From positions 1-64,000 of the forward strand of contig SLBA01000072.1 in the NCBI GenBank assembly GCA_007126575.1: DNA of 64,000 nucleotides. The letters are read 5' to 3'. The position numbers and the translations under genes are program-made. The stretch is from Gemmatimonadota bacterium (GTDB lineage: Bacteria; Gemmatimonadota; Gemmatimonadetes; Longimicrobiales; Gaopeijiaceae). Shown here piece after piece: positions 8,423-17,589 of this stretch. The first letter of the stretch is position 1. Every line of letters begins with the position of its first letter. The notes under the pieces were generated by a model. The model searched no databases and had not been told where the DNA came from. It was given only the letters and a program-made list of their open reading frames with translations.

Positions 8423-8921
8423 TCGTTCGAATCTCCCTCGAGCGATGTGGACGTCGTGAGGTGTGACACCTCCGGACTCCTCGTAAAGCGCAAGAGAGGT
8501 GCCGCGAGCGGTTCGGGCCGATCGGGACGGATCCGCCGCGAGGTGCCCGACACCGGGCTGGGCTGAATGTCCCGGTCGGACCGGTACTTAGCAGGACTCC
8601 CTCCGCACCGGAGCCAGAGGGTCAGGGGGCGGGGAGGAGGGATCGAGCGGTTCGGCCCGCGGGGGACAAGGAAGTCCTCTCACCCCCGACCGGGAAAGTT
8701 TTGCCTGCCACGCCCCTCGCCACTCGACCGTGTCGGACCCCCGTCCTATATTCAATCCGGACCGAGAGCACGGGTTCTCGGGAAGCACGGGGCGCTTTGA
8801 CTACGACAGCTTGGCGGGCCTCGTCCTTCCTCCTTTTCGGGGAGGCCGCACTCCGCCTAAAGCGTCGGAGGGCCACGATGGCCTTTCGGCTTCCTTGCAT
8901 CTCATGCATCAGGAGGCTTCC
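8423..8921. other. Divergent intergenic region with promoter and long leader
   Basis: There are 499 bases without a supported gene between two divergent genes. The right half holds a good sigma-70-type promoter (8724-8752) and a leader of about 160 bases with several GC-rich complementary segments (for example GCGCTTT near 8790 and AAAGCGT near 8860). The left half, upstream of the lipoprotein gene, shows nothing recognisable. The GTTCGAATC at 8425-8433 looks like a tRNA T-loop, but no tRNA folds there. Confidence 0.5.
8724..8752 (+). promoter_or_regulatory. Predicted sigma-70-type promoter
   Basis: TCGACC (4 of 6 matches to TTGACA) at 8724-8729, a 17-base spacer, and TATATT (5 of 6 to TATAAT) at 8747-8752 point to the gene starting at 8922. 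The start site would lie near 8759, leaving an untranslated leader of about 160 bases. Confidence 0.5.
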
Positions 8922-9587
8922 ATGCCGCACGATTCCTTTCCCTCCCCCGTCGCGCTGGACTTTCGTCCGGCCAGCTACACCGACTTCGGAGACCCCGTCT
9001 CCCTCGCACTCAACGGCATCTCGGGCCAGTTGCGCCGCGCGATGGTGCGCGACATGCTCACGTCGGTGGGCGCCGAACGCATGGCCCAGGATGCGCTTCT
9101 AGGCCCCATCGAGCCCGATATCCTTGAGGAGCGCGCCTCGGAGGCCTTCCGGTCCACCATGGTCTCACTCGCAGGTCCCACCTGGATGGGCGGAGAGTAC
9201 CTGCCTCCACTCCTGGCGGGAGAGGTCGAGATTGCCCGGATCGTCCTCCGCTCCTCGACGATGGATGTCTCGGCCGTGCGGGCCCGCTGGAGAGGCGGCC
9301 GCTATCACTACCGGATGGTCGACGAGTACGACAACGAGCTGGAGCTCGGCCAGAAGACCTCGCGTCGCCCCCTGACGCTGGGCCGACTCATCGAACTCCT
9401 CGAGTCGGCGGGAGCGGTGACGCAGTGGTGGGAGCAGCAGTGGGGCTTCGGTGACCCACCCGAGGAGTGCACGGCCTTCGCGACCGTGGAGTCCGAGGTC
9501 TACCCCGGGCTCGCCGTCTGGTACGCGGCTCGGGCGGCCGCCTGGGAGGCGATGCGCGGGGCGGAGGATCCGGGTCGCACGCGCTGA
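8922..9587 (+). CDS. Protein of unknown function
   Basis: A 221-residue soluble protein with no signal peptide or membrane segment. The start is set by AGGAGG at 8911-8916, 5 bases before ATG. It contains a central beta-rich part (ARWRGGRYHYRMVDEYDNE, residues about 120-140) and a Trp-rich motif, VTQWWEQQWGFGDPPEEC, at about 167-184. I recognise no family. It is monocistronic, with its own promoter and a long leader, and is followed by a hairpin. Codon use matches its neighbours, so it looks native. It ends at the convergent hairpin shared with the TonB receptor gene. Confidence 0.75.
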   Translation: MPHDSFPSPVALDFRPASYTDFGDPVSLALNGISGQLRRAMVRDMLTSVGAERMAQDALLGPIEPDILEERASEAFRSTMVSLAGPTWMGGEYLPPLLAGEVEIARIVLRSSTMDVSAVRARWRGGRYHYRMVDEYDNELELGQKTSRRPLTLGRLIELLESAGAVTQWWEQQWGFGDPPEECTAFATVESEVYPGLAVWYAARAAAWEAMRGAEDPGRTR

Positions 9588-9600
9588 TCCCCGGGGAGGA

Positions 9601-9639
9601 CGGGGGCCGGACGCTCGTTGCCGGGTGGCCCGGCCCCCG
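9601..9639. terminator. GC-rich hairpin between convergent genes
   Basis: CGGGGGCCGG at 9601-9610 pairs perfectly with CCGGCCCCCG at 9630-9639 around a 19-base loop. It sits between the convergent ends at 9587 and 9661 and could serve both genes. No T-run follows. Confidence 0.5.
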
Positions 9640-9660
9640 GCAGCTCCCGGGAACGGCCTT

Positions 9661-12027
9661 CTAGAAGCGGAGGCGGTAGGTCAGCTGAACATTGCGCCCG
9701 GGCTGTGGGGCGATGTCCTTGATCCGGGAGAGGTGGTTCCGCCAGACCGTGTCGGTCAGGTTCCGGACCTGGAGGGTCACGTTGTGCCGGAAGGGCCCCG
9801 CGTCGAAGCTGCGGCCCCCGGACAGGTGCAGCAGAGTGTACGCGGCGGTGGGCAGCTCCGGCTCCTCTACGATGTCCTCGATCTCAACGGGGCCGGGGAC
9901 CCGGTTCTGGGCCGCGGAGTGGTCGACGGTGACCCCTCCGAAGTACCCTCCACGCTCGTACCGGAGTTCGGTGTTGATCGAGAAGGGGGGGATCTGCGGC
10001 AGGGGGTCGGCATCGGTCCGCCGCTCCGCCCGGGTGTACGAGGCGGTGGCATCGAGGATGAGCCCGGTGAAGGCCTCCCACTGGATCCGGCCCTCGGCCC
10101 CGACGAACAGCGCGTCGGTGCCCTGCGCCTCGTAGACCGGGGTGACGCGGGGGCGGGCCCCCTCACGGATAACCCGCACGGTCTCACCGGTCTGCAGGTA
10201 GAAGATGTAGTCGTCCATCCAGTTCAGGTACGCGGCGAATTCGGTGCTGAGCCCCGGTCGGTCACCCCGCACGAACAGGTCGAGCCCGATCCCGACCTCG
10301 GGGTCCAGATCGGGGGTTCCGATATCGAACGAGAAGTCGGCGACGTGGGGTCCCTCCGAGAACATCTCCTCGATCGAGGGATTCCGGAAGGAGCGGGCGA
10401 CACTCGCCCCCCCCGTCCATTCGCTGGAAAAGCTCCAGAGCCCGGCGATCGATCCCGACAGGGAGTGGAACGTCCGTTCCGAGACGGGCTTCAGGATGCG
10501 CCGCTGCTGCGTGCGGATGTCCAGGTCGGAGAAGTCGCCCGGGGTGACCCTGCGGTAGTCGTATCGGGCACCGAGCTGGAGGCGGAACCGAGTCCACTCG
10601 AACTCCTCGTAGCCGAAGATCGCGGCTCCCCAGTCCGTGCCCGACCGGGTTCCCGGGTTCGTTCCCCCCGACCACAGGTCCCGGCCCTGGAAGGAGAAGC
10701 CGATGGCACCCTCGGCGCGCAGGATCCCGGTCGGATGATCGTGACCGGTGTGGTCGTGGTCGGCGAGCAGATTCACTTCTCCGCTCGTCTGCCGGAACTG
10801 GGCGCCCGGAATCGCCTCCCCTGCGATGAACGCCTCGATCTCGTCGTGGCTGTAGTGGGTGAGGTTCGCATCGAGTTCGACCGACTGGAAGAAGTCGAGG
10901 AAGGGCCGCTGATAGGATGCGCGCAAGCGTCCCAGATGACGGGTCGCCTCGATGTCGACGCCCCCCGGATGCGCCCCCGGAATGAGCTCCCCGGCAAACT
11001 CCCCGGGCACCCCGTACTCACTGTCGTAATAGCGATAGGCGGCTCCGACGAAGCCCCAGTCCTGGATCAGGCTCGAGCCCAGGCTGGCATTGTTCACCTG
11101 CATCCCCGACGATTCGAGTCGACCCTCGGGCGTGTTGGCATCGTTCATGTGGCGTGAGGTGAACTCTCCCCTGAGGCTGAGTGGGCCGGCGGGGCCCTCG
11201 AGGAGGAGCCCCCCGGTGACTCCGTCGCTGACCGACTCGAGCTGGGTCGAAAGGGTCGTCGAGAGGCGATCGGTTCGGAGCCGGGGGATGTCGTCGCGGA
11301 TCACGTTGACGACCCCACCCAGGGCGTTGGACCCGTAGAGGAGCCCGGCCGGCCCGCGTACGACCTCCATGCGGCGGGCGGTCAGCGGTTCGACCATCAC
11401 CCCGTGGTCCGAGGCGGTCTGGTAGAGGTCCCCCGTGCGCTGCCCGTCTTCGAGCATGAGGACCCGGTCCCCGCTCATCCCGCGGATCGAGGGGCTCGAG
11501 GCCCCCGGCCCGTTGTACTGGGAGGCGAAGCCGGGCACCCGCTCGAGCGTCTGGGGCACGCTTCCTGCCAGCGCACGATCGAGTTCGGCACCGGAGATCA
11601 CCGAGGTCGGACGGTAGAGGTCCGCCGCCCCCCGCTCCCGGCCGGTTCCCGTCACGACGACTCCGGGGAGCTGGATCGGACTCGAGGTGAGCGAAAAGGA
11701 GATGCTCGTGGTTTCGTCCGCCTCGACGGTGACCTGCTCCTCGCTGGGAGCGTACCCGATCAGCTCCGCCAGGACCCGGTAGGAGCGGGCGGGAACGGAC
11801 TCGAACGCGAACCGTCCGTCCGGGCCCGACACCTGGGTGCGGTCGAGCCCACGGATCCGGACCGTCGCCGCCGCGATGGGGCTTCCCGTCCTGGCGTCGA
11901 GGACCTGCCCCTCGATCCTCCCGTCCTGAAGTGCCGAAGCCGTGTCGGGTGTCGCGATGAACCCGAACATGGCGCACGCGAGGATGGCCGGAAGGAAGCG
12001 GAGTCGCGGTCTCGAGATCGGAGGCAT
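9661..12027 (-). CDS. TonB-dependent outer-membrane receptor with His-rich loop (zinc-receptor-like)
   Basis: The protein has 788 residues. A signal peptide of about 36 residues is followed by a carboxypeptidase-regulatory-like domain (GQVLDARTGSPIAAATVRIR, about 42-61), a TonB plug (about 120-240) and a 22-strand barrel ending in the aromatic-terminated strand YRLRF. A predicted loop at residues 423-431 reads DHDHTGHDH, a histidine cluster like those of ZnuD-type zinc receptors. Zinc as substrate is an inference. It could also carry a siderophore or cobalamin. The ATG chosen gives a clean signal peptide; in-frame codons further upstream lie in an AT-rich promoter region. A palindromic box at 12101-12116 precedes it. 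Confidence 0.88.
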   Translation of the reverse strand: MPPISRPRLRFLPAILACAMFGFIATPDTASALQDGRIEGQVLDARTGSPIAAATVRIRGLDRTQVSGPDGRFAFESVPARSYRVLAELIGYAPSEEQVTVEADETTSISFSLTSSPIQLPGVVVTGTGRERGAADLYRPTSVISGAELDRALAGSVPQTLERVPGFASQYNGPGASSPSIRGMSGDRVLMLEDGQRTGDLYQTASDHGVMVEPLTARRMEVVRGPAGLLYGSNALGGVVNVIRDDIPRLRTDRLSTTLSTQLESVSDGVTGGLLLEGPAGPLSLRGEFTSRHMNDANTPEGRLESSGMQVNNASLGSSLIQDWGFVGAAYRYYDSEYGVPGEFAGELIPGAHPGGVDIEATRHLGRLRASYQRPFLDFFQSVELDANLTHYSHDEIEAFIAGEAIPGAQFRQTSGEVNLLADHDHTGHDHPTGILRAEGAIGFSFQGRDLWSGGTNPGTRSGTDWGAAIFGYEEFEWTRFRLQLGARYDYRRVTPGDFSDLDIRTQQRRILKPVSERTFHSLSGSIAGLWSFSSEWTGGASVARSFRNPSIEEMFSEGPHVADFSFDIGTPDLDPEVGIGLDLFVRGDRPGLSTEFAAYLNWMDDYIFYLQTGETVRVIREGARPRVTPVYEAQGTDALFVGAEGRIQWEAFTGLILDATASYTRAERRTDADPLPQIPPFSINTELRYERGGYFGGVTVDHSAAQNRVPGPVEIEDIVEEPELPTAAYTLLHLSGGRSFDAGPFRHNVTLQVRNLTDTVWRNHLSRIKDIAPQPGRNVQLTYRLRF

Positions 12028-12100
12028 GGAAACGTCGGCGAGAGTGGAATGGGTGGCACATGAGACTCGGCAGACGGACGCTTCAGCCCGAGTCCACAAA

Positions 12101-12116
12101 TGATATTCTATAATCA
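12101..12116 (-). promoter_or_regulatory. Possible Zur/Fur-type box upstream of the TonB receptor
   Basis: TGATATTCTATAATCA is an imperfect palindrome in an AT-rich patch 74 bases before the receptor ATG. It resembles the Zur consensus TGTTATAnTATAACA in most aligned positions and the Fur consensus less well. The match is partial and the regulator is not in this window. Confidence 0.4.
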
Positions 12117-12265
12117 AAAGCTATCGGGGTTCCCTTTCGGGGACAACGGCGAGCCCCGGCGCGCCCCCGACTTGCCCGCTCGCCGAAACCCAGAGACCTT
12201 CCGGGAGTGGGCCGAACGCGGCCCGGACATGGTTCAACCCGCAACCCCGAAGGTTTGCTCCCCCG

Positions 12266-13084
12266 ATGACGGAATCCCCACTCGCCCCCCTGGTTCTCGA
12301 CGGCTGGTTCGTGCTCCATCAGTTCGTACGCATCGTCCCCGGGGCCGAAGCCGACGAGAACGCCTCGGCGCGCCTTCGTGCGCTGGCCGACCTGGTGGCT
12401 CGCCACGAGTCTCCCGACGACGAGGGGTGGACGGGCGTCTACCGGATCGTCGGAGGCGGAACCGACTACATGATCATGCATTTCCGGCCCTCTCTCGAGG
12501 CCCTTGGCCGGGCCGAGCGGGAGTTCGCACGGCACCCGGGCTGGCAGGAGTTGATCCCCACCGGCGACTACCTTTCCGTGGTCGAGCTGGGGCTGTATCA
12601 CGTGTCGGCCGCCCTGGTCGAGGAGGCCGCGGGGCAGGGTATCGAGCTGCATTCGCCCGGGTGGGCCGCCCTGGTCGAGGCGCGCATGAAGGCCGAGCTC
12701 GAGAAGCGCTATGTGCAGTCGCGTCTCAAGCCCGAGCAGCCCGAGGAGATGCCGTACGTCTGCTTCTACCCGATGGACAAGCGGCGGGCCGTGGGCCAGA
12801 ACTGGTACGAGCTGCCACTCGAGGAGCGGGCGCAGATGATGGCCGAGCACGGTTCCGTCGGGCGGCGCTACGCCGGACGGATCTCTCAGATCATCTCGGG
12901 CTCGGTGGGCTTCGACGACTGGGAGTGGGCGGTGACCCTGTTCGCCGCGGACCCTCTCGACTTCAAGTCGCTGATCACCGAGATGCGCTACGATCGGGCG
13001 AGTTCGGTCTACGCCGAGTTCGGTCCCTTCTGGACCGGCTACCGGATCCCGGTCGCCGAGCTTGCCGCGGAGTGGACCGGCTGA
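12266..13084 (+). CDS. hemQ: Coproheme decarboxylase (HemQ/ChdC, chlorite-dismutase family)
   Basis: The 272-residue product carries out the last step of the coproporphyrin-dependent heme pathway, turning coproheme III into heme b with peroxide. The family hallmarks are YPMDKRR (catalytic Tyr168), MAEHGSVGRRYAG (proximal heme ligand His195) and GSVGFDDWEWAVTLF. The 27-residue Tyr-His spacing equals that of characterised HemQ. It is cytosolic, with no signal peptide. No other heme gene is nearby. It is divergent from the TonB receptor across 238 bases. This implies a coproporphyrin-type rather than protoporphyrin-type heme route. Confidence 0.93.
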   Translation: MTESPLAPLVLDGWFVLHQFVRIVPGAEADENASARLRALADLVARHESPDDEGWTGVYRIVGGGTDYMIMHFRPSLEALGRAEREFARHPGWQELIPTGDYLSVVELGLYHVSAALVEEAAGQGIELHSPGWAALVEARMKAELEKRYVQSRLKPEQPEEMPYVCFYPMDKRRAVGQNWYELPLEERAQMMAEHGSVGRRYAGRISQIISGSVGFDDWEWAVTLFAADPLDFKSLITEMRYDRASSVYAEFGPFWTGYRIPVAELAAEWTG

Positions 13085-13136
13085 CGCCACGCCGGCGATC
13101 GGGCGCGGGGCCCTCGCGAGAGTGGCCTGGACCCGT

Positions 13137-14108
13137 TCAGTCCAGGGGCGTGAGGCCGCGAACGATCTCGTCGCGGCGGGACTCCAGAAAGGGTGGGAGG
13201 GCGATCCGTTCGCCCAGTTCGTCGATCGGTTCGTCCACGTCGAAGCCGGGCCCGTCCGTCGCGATCTCGAAGAGAATCCCGTTGGGTTCCCGAAGGTAGA
13301 GGCTTCGGAAGTAGAAGCGGTCCACCTTTCCGCTGTTCGGGATCCTCAGCCTCTGGAGTCGGTCCGCCCACGCGTCGTAGCTCGCCTCGTCCGGGGTGCG
13401 AAACGCGACATGGTGCACCCCACCCGCGCCCGGACGAGCGGGTGCCAGGTCGGGCTGGATCGCCAGGTGGACCTCGGCGTGCGGCCCCCCGTCGCCCATC
13501 ACGAAGACGTGTACCGTGTCCGAGCCGCTCGTGAAGCTGGTCGACTCCGACATCCCGAGCACCTCGGTCAGGATCGTGCGGGTGGGTCCGGCGGTGGGGA
13601 CGCTTAGCACGATGGGGCCGAGCCCGCGGATCTGGTGCTCCGGGGGAACCGGACTCTCCTTCCATGGGGTCGGCTCATCGCCCGCGCCCCCGTCGTCGAC
13701 CAGCGCCAGACGCTGGCCCTCGGGGTCCTCGAAGGGGAGCGTCGCGCGTCCGAGCACCTCCTCGATCGACCCCACCCTGAGTCCATCGGCGGTCCTCTCC
13801 TTCAACCGCTCGGCCCACCAGTCGAGAGAGGCCCGGGATCCGACGCGCAGGTGGGTCCGGACGATGCTGTGCGTGCCCCGTCGCTCGGGTGGGACCGTCC
13901 AGTCGAAGAAGGTCAGGTCGGTCCCTGGCGTCCCGACGCCGTCGGCGTAGAAGAGGTGATAGGCGCTCACGTCGTCCTGGTTCACGCTCCGCTTGACGAG
14001 CCGCATGCCCATGAGGTCGGTGTAGAATCGGTAGTTCAGCCGGATCTGCGACGAGACCGCGGTCAGGTGGTGAATTCCGGTCAGCGGCGGGGGCGACTCT
14101 TCACTCAC
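13137..14108 (-). CDS. Ring-cleaving dioxygenase (VOC superfamily, MhqO-like)
   Basis: A 323-residue protein with two vicinal-oxygen-chelate modules, at about 10-150 and 160-310. Metal ligands are apparent in GIHHLTAVS (residues 11-19), GVHHVAFRT and GILFEIATD. The family includes hydroquinone-specific extradiol dioxygenases such as MhqO. The likely job is cleavage of quinol or catechol compounds, possibly detoxification, but the substrate cannot be read from sequence. It is convergent with hemQ (52 bases between) and divergent from the M14 gene. Confidence 0.85.
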   Translation of the reverse strand: MSEESPPPLTGIHHLTAVSSQIRLNYRFYTDLMGMRLVKRSVNQDDVSAYHLFYADGVGTPGTDLTFFDWTVPPERRGTHSIVRTHLRVGSRASLDWWAERLKERTADGLRVGSIEEVLGRATLPFEDPEGQRLALVDDGGAGDEPTPWKESPVPPEHQIRGLGPIVLSVPTAGPTRTILTEVLGMSESTSFTSGSDTVHVFVMGDGGPHAEVHLAIQPDLAPARPGAGGVHHVAFRTPDEASYDAWADRLQRLRIPNSGKVDRFYFRSLYLREPNGILFEIATDGPGFDVDEPIDELGERIALPPFLESRRDEIVRGLTPLD

Positions 14109-14140
14109 GTGGTGGCTCCTGCGCTGTGGTCCGTGGGGCG

Positions 14141-14170
14141 CGGCGGATTCGACACCGGCGGATTCGACAC
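14141..14170. repeat. Two perfect 15-base tandem repeats
   Basis: CGGCGGATTCGACAC occurs at 14141-14155 and again directly at 14156-14170 in the divergent intergenic region between the dioxygenase and M14 genes. A third, degraded GGTTCGATTC follows. It may be an operator or simple slippage. Confidence 0.5.
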
Positions 14171-14322
14171 CCCGGGGTGGTTCGATTCAGCCTACCCGGA
14201 CCCGGGCGTCCGGGTCCCCGATTCACCCTGTTGGCGCGGGTCCCCGTGCCTTAGTCTGTCCGGGGCATCGACGTCGGTGCCCCACGTCACTCCTGTCCAC
14301 CCCGCGATCACTGCGAGGTCCC

Positions 14323-17300
14323 ATGTTCGCTCCTTCGTTTCGAGTCTGCGGTCGGGTCCGTTCGGCCCTGTCGAACGCCCTGTCGGTCACCGTGCTCCTC
14401 ATGGCCCTGGCCGCAGCGCCGGCAGTGGGCCAGGTCGGTGGCGCCGACGAGCCCCTCCGGACGCACGCCGAGGGTGCGGGCTGGAACGACCTCACTCCCC
14501 ACGAGGCGGTCGTCGCCTTCTACGAGGAGCTGACGGCGCGGTCGAGCGACGTGCGGGTGCGGGAGTACGGGCGCAGCGCGGCCGACCGCCCGCTGCTCGA
14601 AGTGGTACTCTCTCGGCCCCTCGTGACGAGCCCCGCCCAGGCGCACCAGACGGGCAGGCCGATCGTGCTGGTCAACGCCCAGGTGCACGGTGACGAGCAG
14701 GCGAGCAAGGAGGCGCTGATGCTCTTCGCCCGCGACCTCGCCCTGGGAGACCTCAACTTCCTGCTCGACCACGTCATCTTCGTGCTGAGTCCGCAGCTGA
14801 ACCCCGATGGAGCCGAGGCCGGGGACTGGGGTTCCCGGAACAACCTTCGAAACCGGAATGTGAACCGCGACTACCTGCGCCTGGACAGCCCCGAGACCCG
14901 GGCCTTCGTCTCCGAAGTGATCTCGGCGTGGCGCCCCCATGTGATCGTCGACTCCCACGAACTCGTGGGCCCCCCGAGGATCTACGACTTCTACACCAGC
15001 TTCCCGCGCAGCATCGAGGGGCCGACCCTCGCCTACGACCTGACGCGGCACGAGGTGGTGCCCGCGATCGTCGAGGCGCTGGCCGAAGCCGGCTTCGACC
15101 ACTTCCCCTATCACCGGGTTACGAGCGCGCTCGTCGAGGATCCGTCGGTGGGGGTCTCGGCCGGAACCTACGGGGCGCGGGCACTTTCGTCCTACGGCGG
15201 GGCGCGGGCCGCGGTCACGATCCTCTACGAAAGCATGCGTCCTCGCGACGCCCGCGAGAACCTCGAAAGTCGGACCCATCGGCACCACGTCGCCATGCGC
15301 GCGATGGCCGAGTACGTGGGCCAGAATCCGGAGCGGGTCGTCGAGACCGTCCGGCGGGAGCGGGCCGAACTGGTGGAGCGAGGCGCCACCTGGGACCCCG
15401 CGGATTCCATGGCCATCCGGCTCGAGCAGCTCGCGAGTCGCGAACTCGACTACCGGATGGAGTGGGAGGGGGATACCCTCGAGTTCGCGGTGCCCCTCCT
15501 GGACAGTACCCGAATCGAACTCGGGCGCTCGCGACCCGTGGCCTACCTGATCGAGCCCGAGGGGGTCGAGGCGGCTCGCCACCTCGCCCTGCACGGGGTG
15601 CAGGTCGAACGGTTGCAGGCCCCGGCCCGTCTCGAGGCCGAGAGCTACCGGGTAACCAGCGTTGACCGGGCGTCGGCATCGTACGAGGGATACGTGCAGC
15701 GTACCTTCGAGACCGAGCTCGAGACCGGGGAGCTCGAGGTGGCGGCGGGCACCTACCTGGTCCGGATGGATCAGCCCGATGCCAGGGTGATCGGGCACCT
15801 GATGGAGCCCGAGGACGAGAACTCGCTGGCCGCAATGGGGTGGTTCGCCACGAGTGAGCGAACGGGGGCCGTGCTCGGCGTCCATCGACTCCGGGCGCTC
15901 CCGAGGGTGCCCGCCGAGCTCGTCACCCGGGTCGACGGAGAGGGCCGGACGCACTGGGTCGACCGCGAGGACCAGGCCCCGGTCCGCTGGAGTTCGGCCG
16001 CCCTCGAAGGGCCTCTCAGAAGCTACGCGGAGCGAAACGACTGGGCGCTGACCCCGCACGAGGAGGTGCTCGACTTCTACCGCACCCTCGCCGCGCGGTC
16101 CCCTTGGCTTTCGATGCGCGAGATCGGCAGGACGCGTCAGGGCCGCCCCCTGCACCTGGTGACCCTGGCCAGGCCCGGGGCCCTCACCCCCCAGGACGCC
16201 CACGCCTCCGGGCGCCCCATCCTCTTCGTCGGGGCGCAGGTGCACGGCGACGAGCCCGCGGGCAAGGAGGCGCTGATGCAGTTCACACGGGATCTCGTCG
16301 AAGGCCCCCTGGAGCCGCTACTCGACGAGGTGATCTTCCTCTTCGTGCCGCAGATGAACCCCGACGGCGCCGAGACGGGCCCCTGGGGACTCCGCAACAA
16401 CACGGCGGGATTCAACCTGAACCGGGATTACCTCCGGCTCGACAACCCCGAAAGCCGTGCGATCGTCGAAGAGGTCCTGGTGCCCTGGCAGCCCGACGTA
16501 GTCGTCGACGCGCACGAACTCGGGGGGCCACCACGGGTCTACGACTTCTACACCTGGCACCCGACCAACCCCCACGGCCCGGCCGGACCGATGATGCTCA
16601 CGGGCGACCGCCTCATCCCCTCGATCGTCGAGGCGCTCGAAGCCGACGGGTTCTCGCACATCATCTACCACACCCCCGGCGGACTGACCCGCCTGGCGCA
16701 GGAGCCCGAAACCGGAATCGCCGTACCGGTCTACGGTCGCACCCTGAACGACTATGCCGCGTCGCGGGGGCTCTCGACGATCCTCTTCGAGAGCCTTCGG
16801 GAATCCGACGCCCGGGTGGGAATCGAGGACCGCGCGCGTCGACAGTACGTTTCGATGGAGGCGCTCGCCCGCGAGATGGCCGCCCGGCCGACCGAGGTGC
16901 GCGAGGCCCTCCTGGACGGGGCGCGGGAGATGGCCGAGCGCGGAAGCCGGTGGGACCCGGCCGATTCGATCGCGGTGCTCCGGGAGCCGATTCCGAGTCG
17001 TACCGTCGCCTACGACGTGGCGGAGTTCCGGCTGGTGGAGACCGACGAGGGGAGTTCGTGGGAGCCCACCGGCGAGATCATCACCGTCGACGCCCCGCTC
17101 TACGACAGTTCGCGGGTGGTCCTCGGCCGCACCCGGCCGGTGGGGTACCTGATCGAGCCTCATCGCGGAGATCTCGTCGAGGCGCTGCGGACGCACGGGA
17201 TCCGGGTGGATCGACTCCTGGTGGGTGCGACCCTCGAGGTCGAGAGCTTCCGGATCGACTCCCTCTCGCTCGCGTCGAGCGTGTACGAGGGTTACGTCCC

Positions 17301-17532
17301 CCAGCAGTTCCGCACGCACCTCGAAGAGCGAACCGTGGAGGTCGATGCCGGCAGCTGGCTGGTCAGGGCCGATCAGCCCGCCTCGGCCCTCGTCTTTCAC
17401 CTGCTCGAGCCCGACGACGAGAACTCGTTCGCGATCACGGGGGCCTTCCTGTCGGAGGCCCGGGTCGGCGGGGTGCTTCCCGTGCACCGGCTGCGGGAGC
17501 TCCCCCGGGTGCCGAATCGCGCCGTGCCCTGA
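14323..17532 (+). CDS. Secreted protein with two tandem M14 zinc-carboxypeptidase modules
   Basis: A 1069-residue exported protein (signal peptide about 1-38, ending near AVGQ). Two homologous halves of about 520 residues each carry a full M14 active site. Half one has QVHGDEQASKE (His122, Glu125), VDSHEL (His212) and TILYESM (Glu303). Half two has QVHGDEPAGKE (His641, Glu644), VDAHEL (His731) and TILFESL (Glu823). The motif spacing between halves is 519-520 residues, so the gene arose by internal duplication. Each half also ends with a similar beta-rich tail (ending LPRVP). Both copies look catalytically competent. Likely role: extracellular or periplasmic peptide trimming. Confidence 0.9.
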   Translation: MFAPSFRVCGRVRSALSNALSVTVLLMALAAAPAVGQVGGADEPLRTHAEGAGWNDLTPHEAVVAFYEELTARSSDVRVREYGRSAADRPLLEVVLSRPLVTSPAQAHQTGRPIVLVNAQVHGDEQASKEALMLFARDLALGDLNFLLDHVIFVLSPQLNPDGAEAGDWGSRNNLRNRNVNRDYLRLDSPETRAFVSEVISAWRPHVIVDSHELVGPPRIYDFYTSFPRSIEGPTLAYDLTRHEVVPAIVEALAEAGFDHFPYHRVTSALVEDPSVGVSAGTYGARALSSYGGARAAVTILYESMRPRDARENLESRTHRHHVAMRAMAEYVGQNPERVVETVRRERAELVERGATWDPADSMAIRLEQLASRELDYRMEWEGDTLEFAVPLLDSTRIELGRSRPVAYLIEPEGVEAARHLALHGVQVERLQAPARLEAESYRVTSVDRASASYEGYVQRTFETELETGELEVAAGTYLVRMDQPDARVIGHLMEPEDENSLAAMGWFATSERTGAVLGVHRLRALPRVPAELVTRVDGEGRTHWVDREDQAPVRWSSAALEGPLRSYAERNDWALTPHEEVLDFYRTLAARSPWLSMREIGRTRQGRPLHLVTLARPGALTPQDAHASGRPILFVGAQVHGDEPAGKEALMQFTRDLVEGPLEPLLDEVIFLFVPQMNPDGAETGPWGLRNNTAGFNLNRDYLRLDNPESRAIVEEVLVPWQPDVVVDAHELGGPPRVYDFYTWHPTNPHGPAGPMMLTGDRLIPSIVEALEADGFSHIIYHTPGGLTRLAQEPETGIAVPVYGRTLNDYAASRGLSTILFESLRESDARVGIEDRARRQYVSMEALAREMAARPTEVREALLDGAREMAERGSRWDPADSIAVLREPIPSRTVAYDVAEFRLVETDEGSSWEPTGEIITVDAPLYDSSRVVLGRTRPVGYLIEPHRGDLVEALRTHGIRVDRLLVGATLEVESFRIDSLSLASSVYEGYVPQQFRTHLEERTVEVDAGSWLVRADQPASALVFHLLEPDDENSFAITGAFLSEARVGGVLPVHRLRELPRVPNRAVP

Positions 17533-17589
17533 CCCATTCGGGGAAACGGGAATTCACTACATTCAGCTCAGGAAAGCGAGAGATACGTG

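Noticed and set aside
8421-8450. tRNA-like T-loop sequence GTTCGAATC
   Set aside because: No acceptor, D or anticodon stem can be formed around it, and it abuts the start of a lipoprotein gene.
14141-14170. Start of a CRISPR-like or tandem array
   Set aside because: Only two perfect 15-base units, with no spacers and no cas genes in the window.
14308-16245. 645-codon minus-strand frame under the tandem M14 gene
   Set aside because: No domain in the translation, whereas the plus frame carries both M14 active sites.
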